A stretch of 5,604 bases of DNA from Paracoccaceae bacterium (GCA_009922885.1 RFUP01000173.1:1-5604); one strand, 5' to 3'. Shown: positions 1 to 5,604, counted from the first letter of the stretch. Notes: generated by a model not told the origin, from the sequence alone. Numbers and translations: made by a program.

Positions 1-65
1 CGGCGGTCTCGAAAACCGTTGTCGGTGCAAGCCGACCCAGGGTTCGAATCCCTGTCTCTCCGCCA
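1..65 (+). tRNA. tRNA-Ser (anticodon CGA), 3' part only
   Basis: This is the 3' portion of a serine tRNA that decodes UCG codons; the acceptor 5' strand and the D arm lie left of the window. The anticodon stem is 3-7 paired with 15-19 (closed at its outer end by a G-U pair), around a 7-base loop at 8-14 whose middle bases 10-12 read CGA. A long variable arm, the hallmark of class II tRNAs (Ser, Leu, Tyr), pairs 21-26 with 31-36 over a GCAA loop. The T arm pairs 38-42 with 50-54 around TTCGAAT. The acceptor 3' strand is 55-61, the discriminator is G62 and CCA is encoded at 63-65. The long variable arm together with the CGA anticodon makes serine the clear assignment. Confidence 0.95.
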
Positions 66-105
66 TTATTTCCCTTCACAAAGATGTCAGCCCTATCCAG
101 GGAAA

Positions 106-121
106 CGCGCGCCTTCGCGCG
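106..121 (+). terminator. GC hairpin downstream of tRNA-Ser, possible terminator
   Basis: CGCGCG at 106-111 can pair with CGCGCG at 116-121 over a CCTT loop. It lies 40 bases after the tRNA CCA end, where a tRNA transcript would be expected to stop. There is no following T run (the next bases are TGATGAAATAA), so it does not meet the usual definition of an intrinsic terminator. Alternating CG can also fold in other registers. It is placed here mainly on position and could simply be a structured trailer. Confidence 0.25.
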
Positions 122-140
122 TGATGAAATAAGCTGGATG

Positions 141-149
141 TGATATGCT
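141..149 (+). promoter_or_regulatory. possible extended -10 promoter element
   Basis: TGATATGCT fits the extended -10 form TGnTATNNT and lies just before the thioredoxin-like gene. No convincing -35 hexamer is seen 16-18 bases upstream. If it is used, transcription would begin near 155-157, which puts the ribosome binding site at the very 5' end of the message. The alternative is that the gene is read from a promoter further left, through the tRNA. The evidence is weak. Confidence 0.22.
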
Positions 150-154
150 CCTTT

Positions 155-162
155 AGGGAGGA
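155..162 (+). promoter_or_regulatory. strong Shine-Dalgarno site for the thioredoxin-like gene
   Basis: AGGGAGGA ends six bases before the ATG at 169. It is close to the anti-Shine-Dalgarno complement and fixes the start of the exported thioredoxin-like protein. Confidence 0.85.
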
Positions 163-168
163 CTTCAC

Positions 169-738
169 ATGTTCAGGCTCTTTCTCGCGTTTTTCGCCTT
201 GGTTCCGGCTTTGGCCCTTGCCGAACCGCGTTTGGGGGATGACGGGCTTCACAAGCAGGACTGGTTCCACCAATCCTTTCTGGAACTCAACGAAGACGCC
301 GCCGAAGCAGTGGCCGAAGGAAAATTTCTTCTAGTGCTCGTCGAGCAGGCGGGTTGCCCCTATTGCCGCGAGCTGCATGCGGTGAATTTCGAGCGCCCCG
401 AGATCGTCGAGGCGATGAAAACCCATTACCTGACGGTGCAACTGGACCTCTGGGGATCGCGCGAGATCACCGATATCAAGGGCCAGCCCATGGAGGAACG
501 CGCATGGGCGCAGGCCAATGCGGTCAACTTCACGCCGACAACGATCATCTATGGGCAAAACGCTCAAGGCGAGTTGGGCGAGTTGTTCCGGCTGCCGGGC
601 TACCTGAAGCCTTTCCACTATCTCTCGTCGCTCGACTATGTGGCCACCGGCGAATACCAGCGCCAGCCATTCCAGCGCTATCTGCAAGACAAGTTCGCGG
701 AATTCAAAGCGAAGGGCATTGATCCCGAGGTTTGGTAA
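169..738 (+). CDS. exported thioredoxin-fold protein, SoxW-like
   Basis: A 189-residue protein expected to act in the periplasm as a thiol-disulfide reductase or oxidoreductase. Residues 1-18 form a typical signal peptide: a short basic start (R3), a hydrophobic core rich in L, F and A, and an ALA cleavage motif at 16-18 before E19. The mature part is a single thioredoxin-fold domain. Its active site is C63-P64-Y65-C66, preceded by a hydrophobic strand (FLLVLV) and followed by a helix; the cis-proline is P123 in the segment NFTPTTI. The spacing and the RELHAVNF sequence after the CxxC recall the SoxW/COG2143 thioredoxin-related proteins, but no sox genes are visible here, so the symbol is withheld. 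The start is supported by the strong ribosome binding site at 155-162. The GFA-family gene follows after 83 bases on the same strand and may be co-transcribed, since no clear terminator separates them. The substrate and the membrane donor of electrons are unknown. Confidence 0.85.
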   Translation: MFRLFLAFFALVPALALAEPRLGDDGLHKQDWFHQSFLELNEDAAEAVAEGKFLLVLVEQAGCPYCRELHAVNFERPEIVEAMKTHYLTVQLDLWGSREITDIKGQPMEERAWAQANAVNFTPTTIIYGQNAQGELGELFRLPGYLKPFHYLSSLDYVATGEYQRQPFQRYLQDKFAEFKAKGIDPEVW

Positions 739-744
739 GAGCGG

Positions 745-759
745 CGTCGCAATTCGACG
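745..759 (+). other. small inverted repeat just after the thioredoxin-like gene
   Basis: CGTCG at 745-749 pairs with CGACG at 755-759 over a five-base loop, starting seven bases after the stop codon. No T run follows, so it is unlikely to terminate transcription fully. It might protect or delimit the 3' end of the upstream message, or be chance. Confidence 0.2.
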
Positions 760-810
760 AGACGGGGGCACAGCAGCGCTCTAACACCGAGCGACTGAAC
801 CAATTCCTCT

Positions 811-816
811 GGGAGA
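811..816 (+). promoter_or_regulatory. Shine-Dalgarno site deciding the GFA gene start
   Basis: GGGAGA lies five bases before the ATG at 822. The same frame is open upstream to a TTG at 732 that overlaps the stop of the previous gene. Only the ATG has a ribosome binding site, and only from there does the protein match the family's N terminus. Confidence 0.7.
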
Positions 817-821
817 TAAAC

Positions 822-1199
822 ATGCGCGGATCATGCCTCTGCGGCGCAGTTACATTCGAGGCCGAACCGCCGCTGCGCCCTGTGATCGCCTGCCATTGCA
901 CCCAGTGCCGCAAAACCTCCGGCCATTTCTGGGCGGCAACAGCCGTGCCGCTTACCCGCTTCAAACTCACGAATGAAAGCGGCCTGCGCTGGTTCCACGC
1001 CTCCGATATCGCCCGCCGCGGCTTCTGCGGCACCTGCGGTGCGAGCCTCTTCTGGGAGCCGAAAGACGGCGGCACGATCTCTATCGCGGCAGGCAGCCTT
1101 GAGGGGCCAACCGGGCTGGAAATCGCCGAGCATTGGTATGCCGAGGATCGCGGCGATTACTACGACATCACCGATGGAAAGCCCTGCAAACACGCGTAG
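822..1199 (+). CDS. GFA (CENP-V/GFA) family zinc-binding protein
   Basis: A 125-residue, probably cytoplasmic protein, the usual length for a single GFA domain. It has the family's cysteine pattern: C5-x-C7 followed by G8 at the N terminus, C24-H-C26-x2-C29 followed by RKTSG, and C69-x2-C72-G. These residues match the structural and catalytic zinc ligands of the GFA fold. The family is named after glutathione-dependent formaldehyde-activating enzyme (Gfa of Paracoccus, proposed to speed S-hydroxymethylglutathione formation). Most small homologues have no proven activity, so formaldehyde chemistry is a family-level guess and not a result from this sequence. A further cysteine, C122, sits close to the C terminus. 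The start at 822 is chosen because the ATG has a Shine-Dalgarno site and the protein then begins directly with the conserved RGSCLCG segment. No glutathione or formaldehyde dehydrogenase gene lies in the window. Confidence 0.9.
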   Translation: MRGSCLCGAVTFEAEPPLRPVIACHCTQCRKTSGHFWAATAVPLTRFKLTNESGLRWFHASDIARRGFCGTCGASLFWEPKDGGTISIAAGSLEGPTGLEIAEHWYAEDRGDYYDITDGKPCKHA

Positions 1200-1227
1200 A
1201 CGCGCCCAATTTGGCAACTTTCAGCCG

Positions 1228-1258
1228 AGGGCCGCACCGCGCGCGCGGCCCTATCCTT
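1228..1258 (+). terminator. hairpin terminator after the GFA gene
   Basis: AGGGCCGC at 1228-1235 pairs perfectly with GCGGCCCT at 1245-1252 over a nine-base GC-rich loop, 29 bases after the GFA stop codon. The bases that follow (ATCCTT) are only modestly T-rich. The stem is strong and the position is right, but the tail is weak for a Rho-independent terminator. Confidence 0.5.
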
Positions 1259-1316
1259 CGCGCCTCTTGATTTAGATGTGGCGCCGATTAAGCATTAAAT
1301 TGCCCGCCAGCGCCCG

Positions 1317-1330
1317 GCCGGAATTCCGGC
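1317..1330. repeat. perfect 14-base palindrome, possible operator
   Basis: GCCGGAATTCCGGC is its own reverse complement over all 14 bases. It lies seven bases before a TTGACG -35-like hexamer, a place where an activator or a repressor dimer could bind. No known regulator is recognised, and a match of this kind can arise by chance in GC-rich DNA. Confidence 0.3.
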
Positions 1331-1337
1331 GACGATC

Positions 1338-1367
1338 TTGACGGACGGTCGTTGCGCCCCAGACCAT
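1338..1367 (+). promoter_or_regulatory. possible promoter of the membrane-protein gene
   Basis: TTGACG at 1338-1343 matches five of six bases of the sigma-70 -35 consensus. The best -10 at normal spacing is GACCAT at 1362-1367, 18 bases on, which matches only three of six; poorly conserved -10 elements are common in alphaproteobacteria. Transcription would begin near 1374 and leave a leader of roughly 145 bases before the ATG at 1519. The inverted repeat at 1356-1376 covers the -10 region. Confidence 0.35.
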
Positions 1368-1376
1368 GTGTGGGGC
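1356..1376. repeat. inverted repeat over the putative -10 region
   Basis: GCCCCA at 1356-1361 and TGGGGC at 1371-1376 are inverted copies separated by nine bases, a 15-base centre-to-centre spacing. It could be an operator half-site pair or a small RNA stem. The regulator is unknown. Confidence 0.3.
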
Positions 1377-1430
1377 ACCGGAGCTGCAAGATTGGCCTTC
1401 TTCAGGAAAGCCCCCTGCCCCGCAGTGCAA

Positions 1431-1461
1431 CCTTCGTCCGAAGGGATGGCCGCGCCATTCC
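1431..1461 (+). other. two mutually exclusive leader hairpins
   Basis: CCTTC at 1431-1435 can pair with GAAGG at 1440-1444. GGGATGGC at 1443-1450 can pair with GCCATTCC at 1454-1461 (one G-U pair) over a three-base loop. The two stems share bases 1443-1444, so they cannot both form completely. They lie 58 bases and more upstream of the membrane-protein ATG, in its presumed leader. Any regulatory role is inference only. Confidence 0.25.
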
Positions 1462-1518
1462 AGTCGTTTCACACTGCGCTTTGGTGGCGGGTTTCTCGCA
1501 ACCCCAATAGGTGCTTCC

Positions 1519-1881
1519 ATGTCGTCCGCTGCTCTGTTTCTGAGCTTGCTGTCTCTTGGCCTGATGGCCTTCGTCTTCACCACCAAACGCACGCTGCGTG
1601 AGGATCACTTCCTCCGCGCCGATACGCTTGAATCGTTCCTCCTTGCGCTGCTCACAGGGGCTTTCCCGATGGCCATCGCAACCCTTGTCACCAGCTACCT
1701 CGCTGCTGCTCCGCTCTTTAACCTCCTGATCGGTATGGCCTGCGTTATCGCAAGCTTCGTGCTCCTGTGCGCACTGGTCCTTTTGGGCGGTAAAGAAAGC
1801 GCCGCGCCGGACAATGTGAAACCGTTCACGCCCCAACCAAGCGCGCCCACGCCCCACCGCCCCGACCGTCTGGCAGCCTGA
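1519..1881 (+). CDS. small three-helix inner-membrane protein, function unknown
   Basis: A 120-residue protein that I do not recognise. Three hydrophobic segments are visible: about 3-20, 39-61 and 65-90. The loop after the first is basic and acidic (KRTLRED, 23-29) and contains the main positive charges near a membrane edge, which suggests N-terminus out and the C-terminus in the cytoplasm. The second and third helices are joined by a very short turn and so probably form a tight hairpin. The tail from 92 is polar and proline-rich. The frame is open further upstream to an ATG at 1366, but that extension reads as non-coding and has no ribosome binding site. The ATG at 1519 begins directly with the first helix and has a weak TAGG seven bases before it. 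The gene converges with nrdJ; a functional link is not implied. Confidence 0.65.
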   Translation: MSSAALFLSLLSLGLMAFVFTTKRTLREDHFLRADTLESFLLALLTGAFPMAIATLVTSYLAAAPLFNLLIGMACVIASFVLLCALVLLGGKESAAPDNVKPFTPQPSAPTPHRPDRLAA

Positions 1882-1888
1882 ATAGAAA

Positions 1889-1912
1889 CGGGCGCTCCCG
1901 AAGGAGCGCCCG
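1889..1912. terminator. bidirectional terminator between the membrane-protein gene and nrdJ
   Basis: CGGGCGCTCC at 1889-1898 pairs perfectly over ten bases with GGAGCGCCCG at 1903-1912, with a CGAA loop at 1899-1902. On the minus strand the loop reads UUCG closed by C-G, the very stable C(UUCG)G tetraloop, and TTTCTATT follows the stem directly, 24 bases after the nrdJ stop codon. On the plus strand the stem begins eight bases after the membrane-protein stop codon and is followed by CCACTTTT. Both converging genes therefore have a plausible intrinsic terminator here, stronger for nrdJ. Confidence 0.85.
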
Positions 1913-1936
1913 CCACTTTTCAGCCTGAGGTCAGGA

Positions 1937-4900
1937 TCAGGAGCAGCCGCTCGTCGATCCGCAGGTGTTGCACTTCATGCAGGTGCCGTTGCGCACCAGC
2001 GTGTAGTTGCCGCATTCGCCGCAAGCTTCGCCCTCATAGCCCTGCATCTTCGCCTTGGTACGCGCATCCATCGACACGGTGCCCGAGGACAGCGCTGTCG
2101 AGGCCACGACCGTCGTAGTGCTGGTTTCCGGCACGAGGGTGTTCAGCGCGGCCACCGGGTCCGTTCCGGTCATCGCCAACCCCATGTTCATGCCGCCCTG
2201 AAGCACCACGAGTTCTTGCGGCAGACGCTTACGGAGATAGCCCGTCGACGAAATCTGCTTCAGCACTTCGAGCGACCGCGAGGTTGCCGTTTCGCTGAGT
2301 TCCTTCAGGTTCGACACGCCTTCCGCTTCATCGCCCCGGCCCAGATCGTCGAAGGTCGCGCCTTTCGGAGCCACATGCGCCAGATCGGTGCGGTCGAGGT
2401 AGGAAACCGCCAGTTCGCGGAAGATGTAGTCGAGGATCGAGGTCGCGTTCTTGATCGAGTCGTTCCCCTGCACCATGCCCGCAGGTTCGAACTTGGTGAA
2501 GGTGAAGGCATCAACGAACTCTTCCAGCGGCACGCCGTATTGGAGGCCCACCGAAACCGCGATGGCGAAGTTGTTCATCATCGCGCGGAAGCCAGCGCCT
2601 TCCTTGTGCATGTCGATGAAAATCTCACCGAGCGAGCCGTCCGAATATTCGCCCGTCCGCAGATACACCTTGTGGCCGCCGACGACTGCCTTCTGGGTGT
2701 AGCCCTTGCGGCGCTCGGGAAGCTTTTCGCGATGCGCGCGGACGATCTCTTTCACGATCACCTTCTCGATGATCTTCTCGGCGAGAACAGCGGCCTTCTC
2801 CTGCGTCGAACCCGACTCGAGGATTTCGGCGGCTTCATCGTCATCTTCGATCAGCGCGGCCGCGAGCGGCTGCGACAGTTTCGAGCCATCGCGATACAGC
2901 GCATTCGCCTTGATGCCGAGCGAGTGCGACAGTTCATAGGCCTTGAGGCAGTCTTCGATCGAGGCCGAGTTCGGCATGTTGATCGTCTTCGAGATCGCGC
3001 CCGAGATGAACGACTGGGCCGCAGCCATCATCTTGATGTGGCTATCAACCGAAAGGTAACGCTTGCCCTTCTTGCCGCAGGCATTCGCGCAATCGAACAC
3101 GCTGTAGTGCTCGACCTTGAGATGCGGTGCGCCTTCGAGGGTCATCGTGCCGCACACATGGTCATTCGCCGCTTCGATCTGGGCCTTGGTGAAACCAAGG
3201 TGGCGCAGAAGGTCGAAGGACGGGTCATTCAGCTTTTCAGTCGGAATGCCGAGCGTGCCTTTGCAGAACTCTTCGCCAAGCGTCCACTGGTTGAAGACGA
3301 AGCGGATGTCGAAGGCCGAGGCCAGCGCCTTTTCCACCTTCTCCAACTCGCGCGGGCCGAAACCATGGCCGATGAGCGCGGTGTGGTTGATGCCGGGGCA
3401 GTTGCCGAGCGACTGATGGCCCACTGCGTAAGCCACGATCTCTTCGATCTGGCTCGACGAGTAGCCGAGCTTCTCAAGCGCTGCCGGAACCGAGTGGTTG
3501 ATGATCTTGAAGTAACCGCCACCTGCGAGCTTCTTGAACTTCACCAGCGCGAAGTCCGGCTCGATCCCCGTGGTGTCGCAATCCATCACGAGGCCAATGG
3601 TGCCCGTCGGAGCGATCACCGAAACCTGCGCGTTGCGGTAGCCGTGCTTCTCGCCGAGCTTCAGCGCTTCGTCCCACGAAGACATCGCCAGATCGACAAG
3701 CACACGGTCGGGGCAGTTGGCGTGGTCCAGCGGAACCGGCTTCACGGCCAGTGCTTCGTAGCCATCGGTCGCGCCGTAAGCGGCGTTGCGGTGGTTACGG
3801 ATCACGCGGAGCATATGCGACTTGTTGCGCTTGTAGCCGTCGAAGGCCCCCAACTCGCCCGCCATTTCAGCCGATGTTGCATAAGACACGCCGGTCATGA
3901 TCGCGGTCAGTGCAGCACCGAGCGCACGGCCCTCGTCGCTGTCATAGCCGAGGCCCATGTTCATCAGAAGGCCGCCGATATTGGCGTAGCCAAGGCCGAG
4001 GGTGCGGAAGTCGTAGGAGAGTTGCGCGATTTCCTTCGAGGGGAACTGCGCCATCATCACCGAGATTTCCAGCGTCACGGTCCACAGACGGGTGGCGTGC
4101 ACATAGTCTTCTGCCTGGAACTGGCCATCCTTGAGGAAGGTCAGGAGGTTCATCGACGCGAGGTTGCAGGCCGTGTCATCGAGGAACATGTATTCCGAGC
4201 AGGGGTTCGAGCCACGGATCTGCCCGTCTTCGGGGCAAGTGTGCCATGCGTTTACGGTGTCGTGGAACTGGATGCCCGGATCGGCGCAGGCCCAAGCCGC
4301 ATGGCCGATGTTGTCCCAGAGGTCACGCGCCTTGATGGTCTTGGCAACCTTGCCATCGGTGCGGCGCACGAGGCCCCAATCCGCATCGTCCTGCACCGCC
4401 TTGAGGAAGGCATCGGTCACACGCACGGAGTTGTTCGAGTTCTGGCCCGACACCGAAGCGTATGCTTCCGAGTCCCAATCCGTGTCATAGGTCGGGAATT
4501 CGATCGAAGTGTAGCCCTGACGCGCATATTGCAGCACGCGGTTCACATAGGTCTCCGGGATCGAAACCTTCTTCGCGCCACGGATCGCGGATTTCAGCGA
4601 GGGATTCTTCGCCGGATCAACGGCATCCTCGGTCGAACCATCCCACTGGCGGATCGCTTCGAAGATCTCGTTCAGGTGCTTCTCGTGCATCTTGGAGCCG
4701 GCGACGATCGAAGCAACCTTCTGCTCCTCCTTAACCTTCCAATTGATGAATTCTTCGATATCGGGGTGATCGACATCACAGATCACCATCTTGGCCGCGC
4801 GCCGCGTGGTGCCGCCCGACTTGATCGCACCTGCGGCGCGGTCACCGATCTTGAGGAAGCCCATCAGGCCCGAGGATTTGCCACCACCCGACAGCTTCTC

Positions 4901-5604
4901 GCCTTCCGCGCGGAGCGAAGAGAAATTGGTGCCGGTGCCGGAGCCGTATTTGAAGAGACGCGCTTCGCGAACCCAAAGGTCCATGATACCGCCCTCGCCC
5001 ACCAGATCGTCTTTGACCGACTGGATGAAGCAGGCGTGCGGCTGCGGATGCTCGTAAGCGGATTTCGACTTCACCAGCTCTTTGGTCTGGTAGTCGACGT
5101 AATAGTGGCCCTGGCTCGGGCCATCGATGCCGTAGGCCCAATGCAGACCGGTATTGAACCACTGCGGCGAGTTCGGTGCTGCCACCTGTGCGGCCAGCAT
5201 ATAGCGCATCTCGTCGAAATAGGCCTGAGCGTCAGCCTCTTTCGTGAAGTAGCCACCCTTCCAGCCCCAATAGGTCCAAGCGCCCGCCAGACGGTCGAAC
5301 ACTTGCTTGGCCGAGGTCTCGCCCACGAAACGCTGATCAGCGGCCAGATCGGCCATCGCGGCCTCATCGGGAACCGAACGCCACAGGAACTCGGGAACGC
5401 CTTCCTCTGCCACACGCTTGGAAACCGCCGGCACACCCGCTTTGCGGAAATACTTCTGTGCGATCACATCGGATGCAACCTGGCTCCACTGCTTCGGCAC
5501 TTCGACCTCGTCGAGACGGAACACGATCGACCCGTCCGGATTGCGAATTTCCGATGCGGTCGTGACCCATTCCAGCGCTGCATAAGCATCTTTGCCCGCA
5601 GAGG
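1937..5604 (-). CDS. nrdJ: adenosylcobalamin-dependent class II ribonucleotide reductase, N terminus outside window
   Basis: NrdJ reduces ribonucleotides to deoxyribonucleotides in the cytoplasm. It generates its active-site thiyl radical from adenosylcobalamin, so it needs neither oxygen nor a separate radical-bearing subunit. The window holds 1,221 codons, open to the right edge; relatives suggest about ten residues are missing. Residues here are counted from the first complete codon (5600-5602). The redox cysteines are C191 (in HACFIQ) and C479 (in CNLASMNL). The radical cysteine is C468 in N466-P-C-S-E470, and the 11-residue gap to C479 equals that between C408 and C419 of the Lactobacillus leichmannii enzyme. 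A PTGTIG motif at about 665-670 fits the substrate-phosphate region. After an acidic, helix-rich linker (about 915-960) comes a TSCPD domain (about 965-1075). The tail ends in a cysteine cluster (C1194, C1197, C1208, C1211, C1214, C1220) that probably binds zinc or relays electrons from thioredoxin. No intein, frameshift or N-terminal ATP-cone motif is seen. A GTG at 5522-5524 is internal and not the start. Confidence 0.97.
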   Translation of the reverse strand, partial: SAGKDAYAALEWVTTASEIRNPDGSIVFRLDEVEVPKQWSQVASDVIAQKYFRKAGVPAVSKRVAEEGVPEFLWRSVPDEAAMADLAADQRFVGETSAKQVFDRLAGAWTYWGWKGGYFTKEADAQAYFDEMRYMLAAQVAAPNSPQWFNTGLHWAYGIDGPSQGHYYVDYQTKELVKSKSAYEHPQPHACFIQSVKDDLVGEGGIMDLWVREARLFKYGSGTGTNFSSLRAEGEKLSGGGKSSGLMGFLKIGDRAAGAIKSGGTTRRAAKMVICDVDHPDIEEFINWKVKEEQKVASIVAGSKMHEKHLNEIFEAIRQWDGSTEDAVDPAKNPSLKSAIRGAKKVSIPETYVNRVLQYARQGYTSIEFPTYDTDWDSEAYASVSGQNSNNSVRVTDAFLKAVQDDADWGLVRRTDGKVAKTIKARDLWDNIGHAAWACADPGIQFHDTVNAWHTCPEDGQIRGSNPCSEYMFLDDTACNLASMNLLTFLKDGQFQAEDYVHATRLWTVTLEISVMMAQFPSKEIAQLSYDFRTLGLGYANIGGLLMNMGLGYDSDEGRALGAALTAIMTGVSYATSAEMAGELGAFDGYKRNKSHMLRVIRNHRNAAYGATDGYEALAVKPVPLDHANCPDRVLVDLAMSSWDEALKLGEKHGYRNAQVSVIAPTGTIGLVMDCDTTGIEPDFALVKFKKLAGGGYFKIINHSVPAALEKLGYSSSQIEEIVAYAVGHQSLGNCPGINHTALIGHGFGPRELEKVEKALASAFDIRFVFNQWTLGEEFCKGTLGIPTEKLNDPSFDLLRHLGFTKAQIEAANDHVCGTMTLEGAPHLKVEHYSVFDCANACGKKGKRYLSVDSHIKMMAAAQSFISGAISKTINMPNSASIEDCLKAYELSHSLGIKANALYRDGSKLSQPLAAALIEDDDEAAEILESGSTQEKAAVLAEKIIEKVIVKEIVRAHREKLPERRKGYTQKAVVGGHKVYLRTGEYSDGSLGEIFIDMHKEGAGFRAMMNNFAIAVSVGLQYGVPLEEFVDAFTFTKFEPAGMVQGNDSIKNATSILDYIFRELAVSYLDRTDLAHVAPKGATFDDLGRGDEAEGVSNLKELSETATSRSLEVLKQISSTGYLRKRLPQELVVLQGGMNMGLAMTGTDPVAALNTLVPETSTTTVVASTALSSGTVSMDARTKAKMQGYEGEACGECGNYTLVRNGTCMKCNTCGSTSGCS

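Larger units (their letters stand above)
1200..1518. other. gene-free stretch with hairpins and a possible promoter
   Basis: I see no credible gene here on either strand. Open frames that cross it give protein rich in W, P, R and C with no domain. It contains the terminator-like hairpin at 1228-1252 and a short AT-rich patch at 1287-1300 with two ATTAA copies. It also holds the 14-base palindrome at 1317-1330, a -35-like TTGACG at 1338 and an inverted repeat at 1356-1376. Two overlapping hairpins lie at 1431-1461. The stretch is best read as the end of the GFA transcript followed by the control region and leader of the membrane-protein gene. Confidence 0.6.

Noticed and set aside
1..65. tRNA-Ser as the attachment site of an integrated element
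   Set aside because: No integrase, no repeat of the tRNA 3' end and no foreign-looking genes occur downstream within the window.
169..738. The thioredoxin-like protein as the reductant for the neighbouring NrdJ
   Set aside because: It has a clear signal peptide and should be periplasmic, while NrdJ is cytoplasmic. The genes are also on opposite strands and separated by two other genes.
331..771. Minus-strand open frame of 146 codons opposite the thioredoxin-like gene
   Set aside because: The plus strand encodes a full signal peptide, CPYC site and cis-proline; the opposite frame is an artefact of GC-rich third positions.
732..821. TTG start at 732 for the GFA-family gene, overlapping the upstream stop codon
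   Set aside because: The extra 30 residues do not resemble the family, there is no ribosome binding site, and the ATG at 822 has one and begins at the conserved N terminus.
1318..1329. CCGGAATTCCGG as a leftover cloning or linker junction because it contains GAATTC
   Set aside because: The flanking sequence has no vector character and the site sits within a plausible native intergenic region; a single restriction site is expected by chance.
1366..1518. Longer form of the membrane protein starting at the ATG at 1366
   Set aside because: The extra 51 residues are rich in P, W, R and G with no coding character and no Shine-Dalgarno site; the hydrophobic protein begins naturally at 1519.
1402..1857. 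Minus-strand open frame of 151 codons opposite the membrane-protein gene
   Set aside because: It gives a charged, low-sense protein with no domain and covers the plus-strand membrane protein, whose hydrophobic pattern is clearly real. It is a shadow frame.
1937..5604. Intein or programmed frameshift inside nrdJ, since reductases often carry inteins
   Set aside because: The frame is continuous and collinear with the family through all active-site motifs, with no splice-domain sequence and a normal length.

Overview
The window reads as ordinary chromosomal DNA from an alphaproteobacterium, most likely a member of the Rhodobacteraceae. The reasons are the high GC content with strong G/C third-position bias, the close resemblance of the long reductase to the large (about 1,200-residue) cobalamin-dependent NrdJ of that family, and the compact gene layout. 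The genus cannot be fixed from the sequence alone. I see no integrase, transposase, CRISPR array, phage gene or defence gene.

Layout from left to right. The window opens inside a tRNA-Ser gene with anticodon CGA, of which only the 3' part (1-65) is present. About 100 bases later a plus-strand gene (169-738) encodes an exported thioredoxin-fold protein with a CPYC active site, resembling the SoxW/COG2143 type. It is followed on the same strand by a small GFA/CENP-V-family zinc protein (822-1199), whose real start is an ATG with a Shine-Dalgarno site rather than an upstream TTG. A GC-rich hairpin at 1228-1252 probably ends that unit. A gene-poor stretch of about 320 bases (1200-1518) holds a possible promoter, a perfect 14-base palindrome and several short inverted repeats. 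It leads to a small three-helix membrane protein of unknown function (1519-1881).

The right two thirds of the window (1937-5604, minus strand) is one gene, nrdJ, for the adenosylcobalamin-dependent class II ribonucleotide reductase. Its reading frame stays open to the right edge, so its true start lies outside the window. NrdJ and the membrane-protein gene converge on a strong stem-loop at 1889-1912. Read on the minus strand this has a C(UUCG)G tetraloop and a T-rich tail, so it looks like a shared bidirectional terminator.

The genes do not form an evident pathway. NrdJ makes deoxyribonucleotides in the cytoplasm and needs a cytoplasmic thioredoxin-type reductant. The thioredoxin-like protein here carries a signal peptide and should act in the periplasm, so the two are probably not partners. 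I found no strong evidence for an undescribed system. The points most worth a second look are the structured leader before the membrane protein, the unassigned redox partner of the SoxW-like protein, and the cysteine-rich tail of NrdJ.
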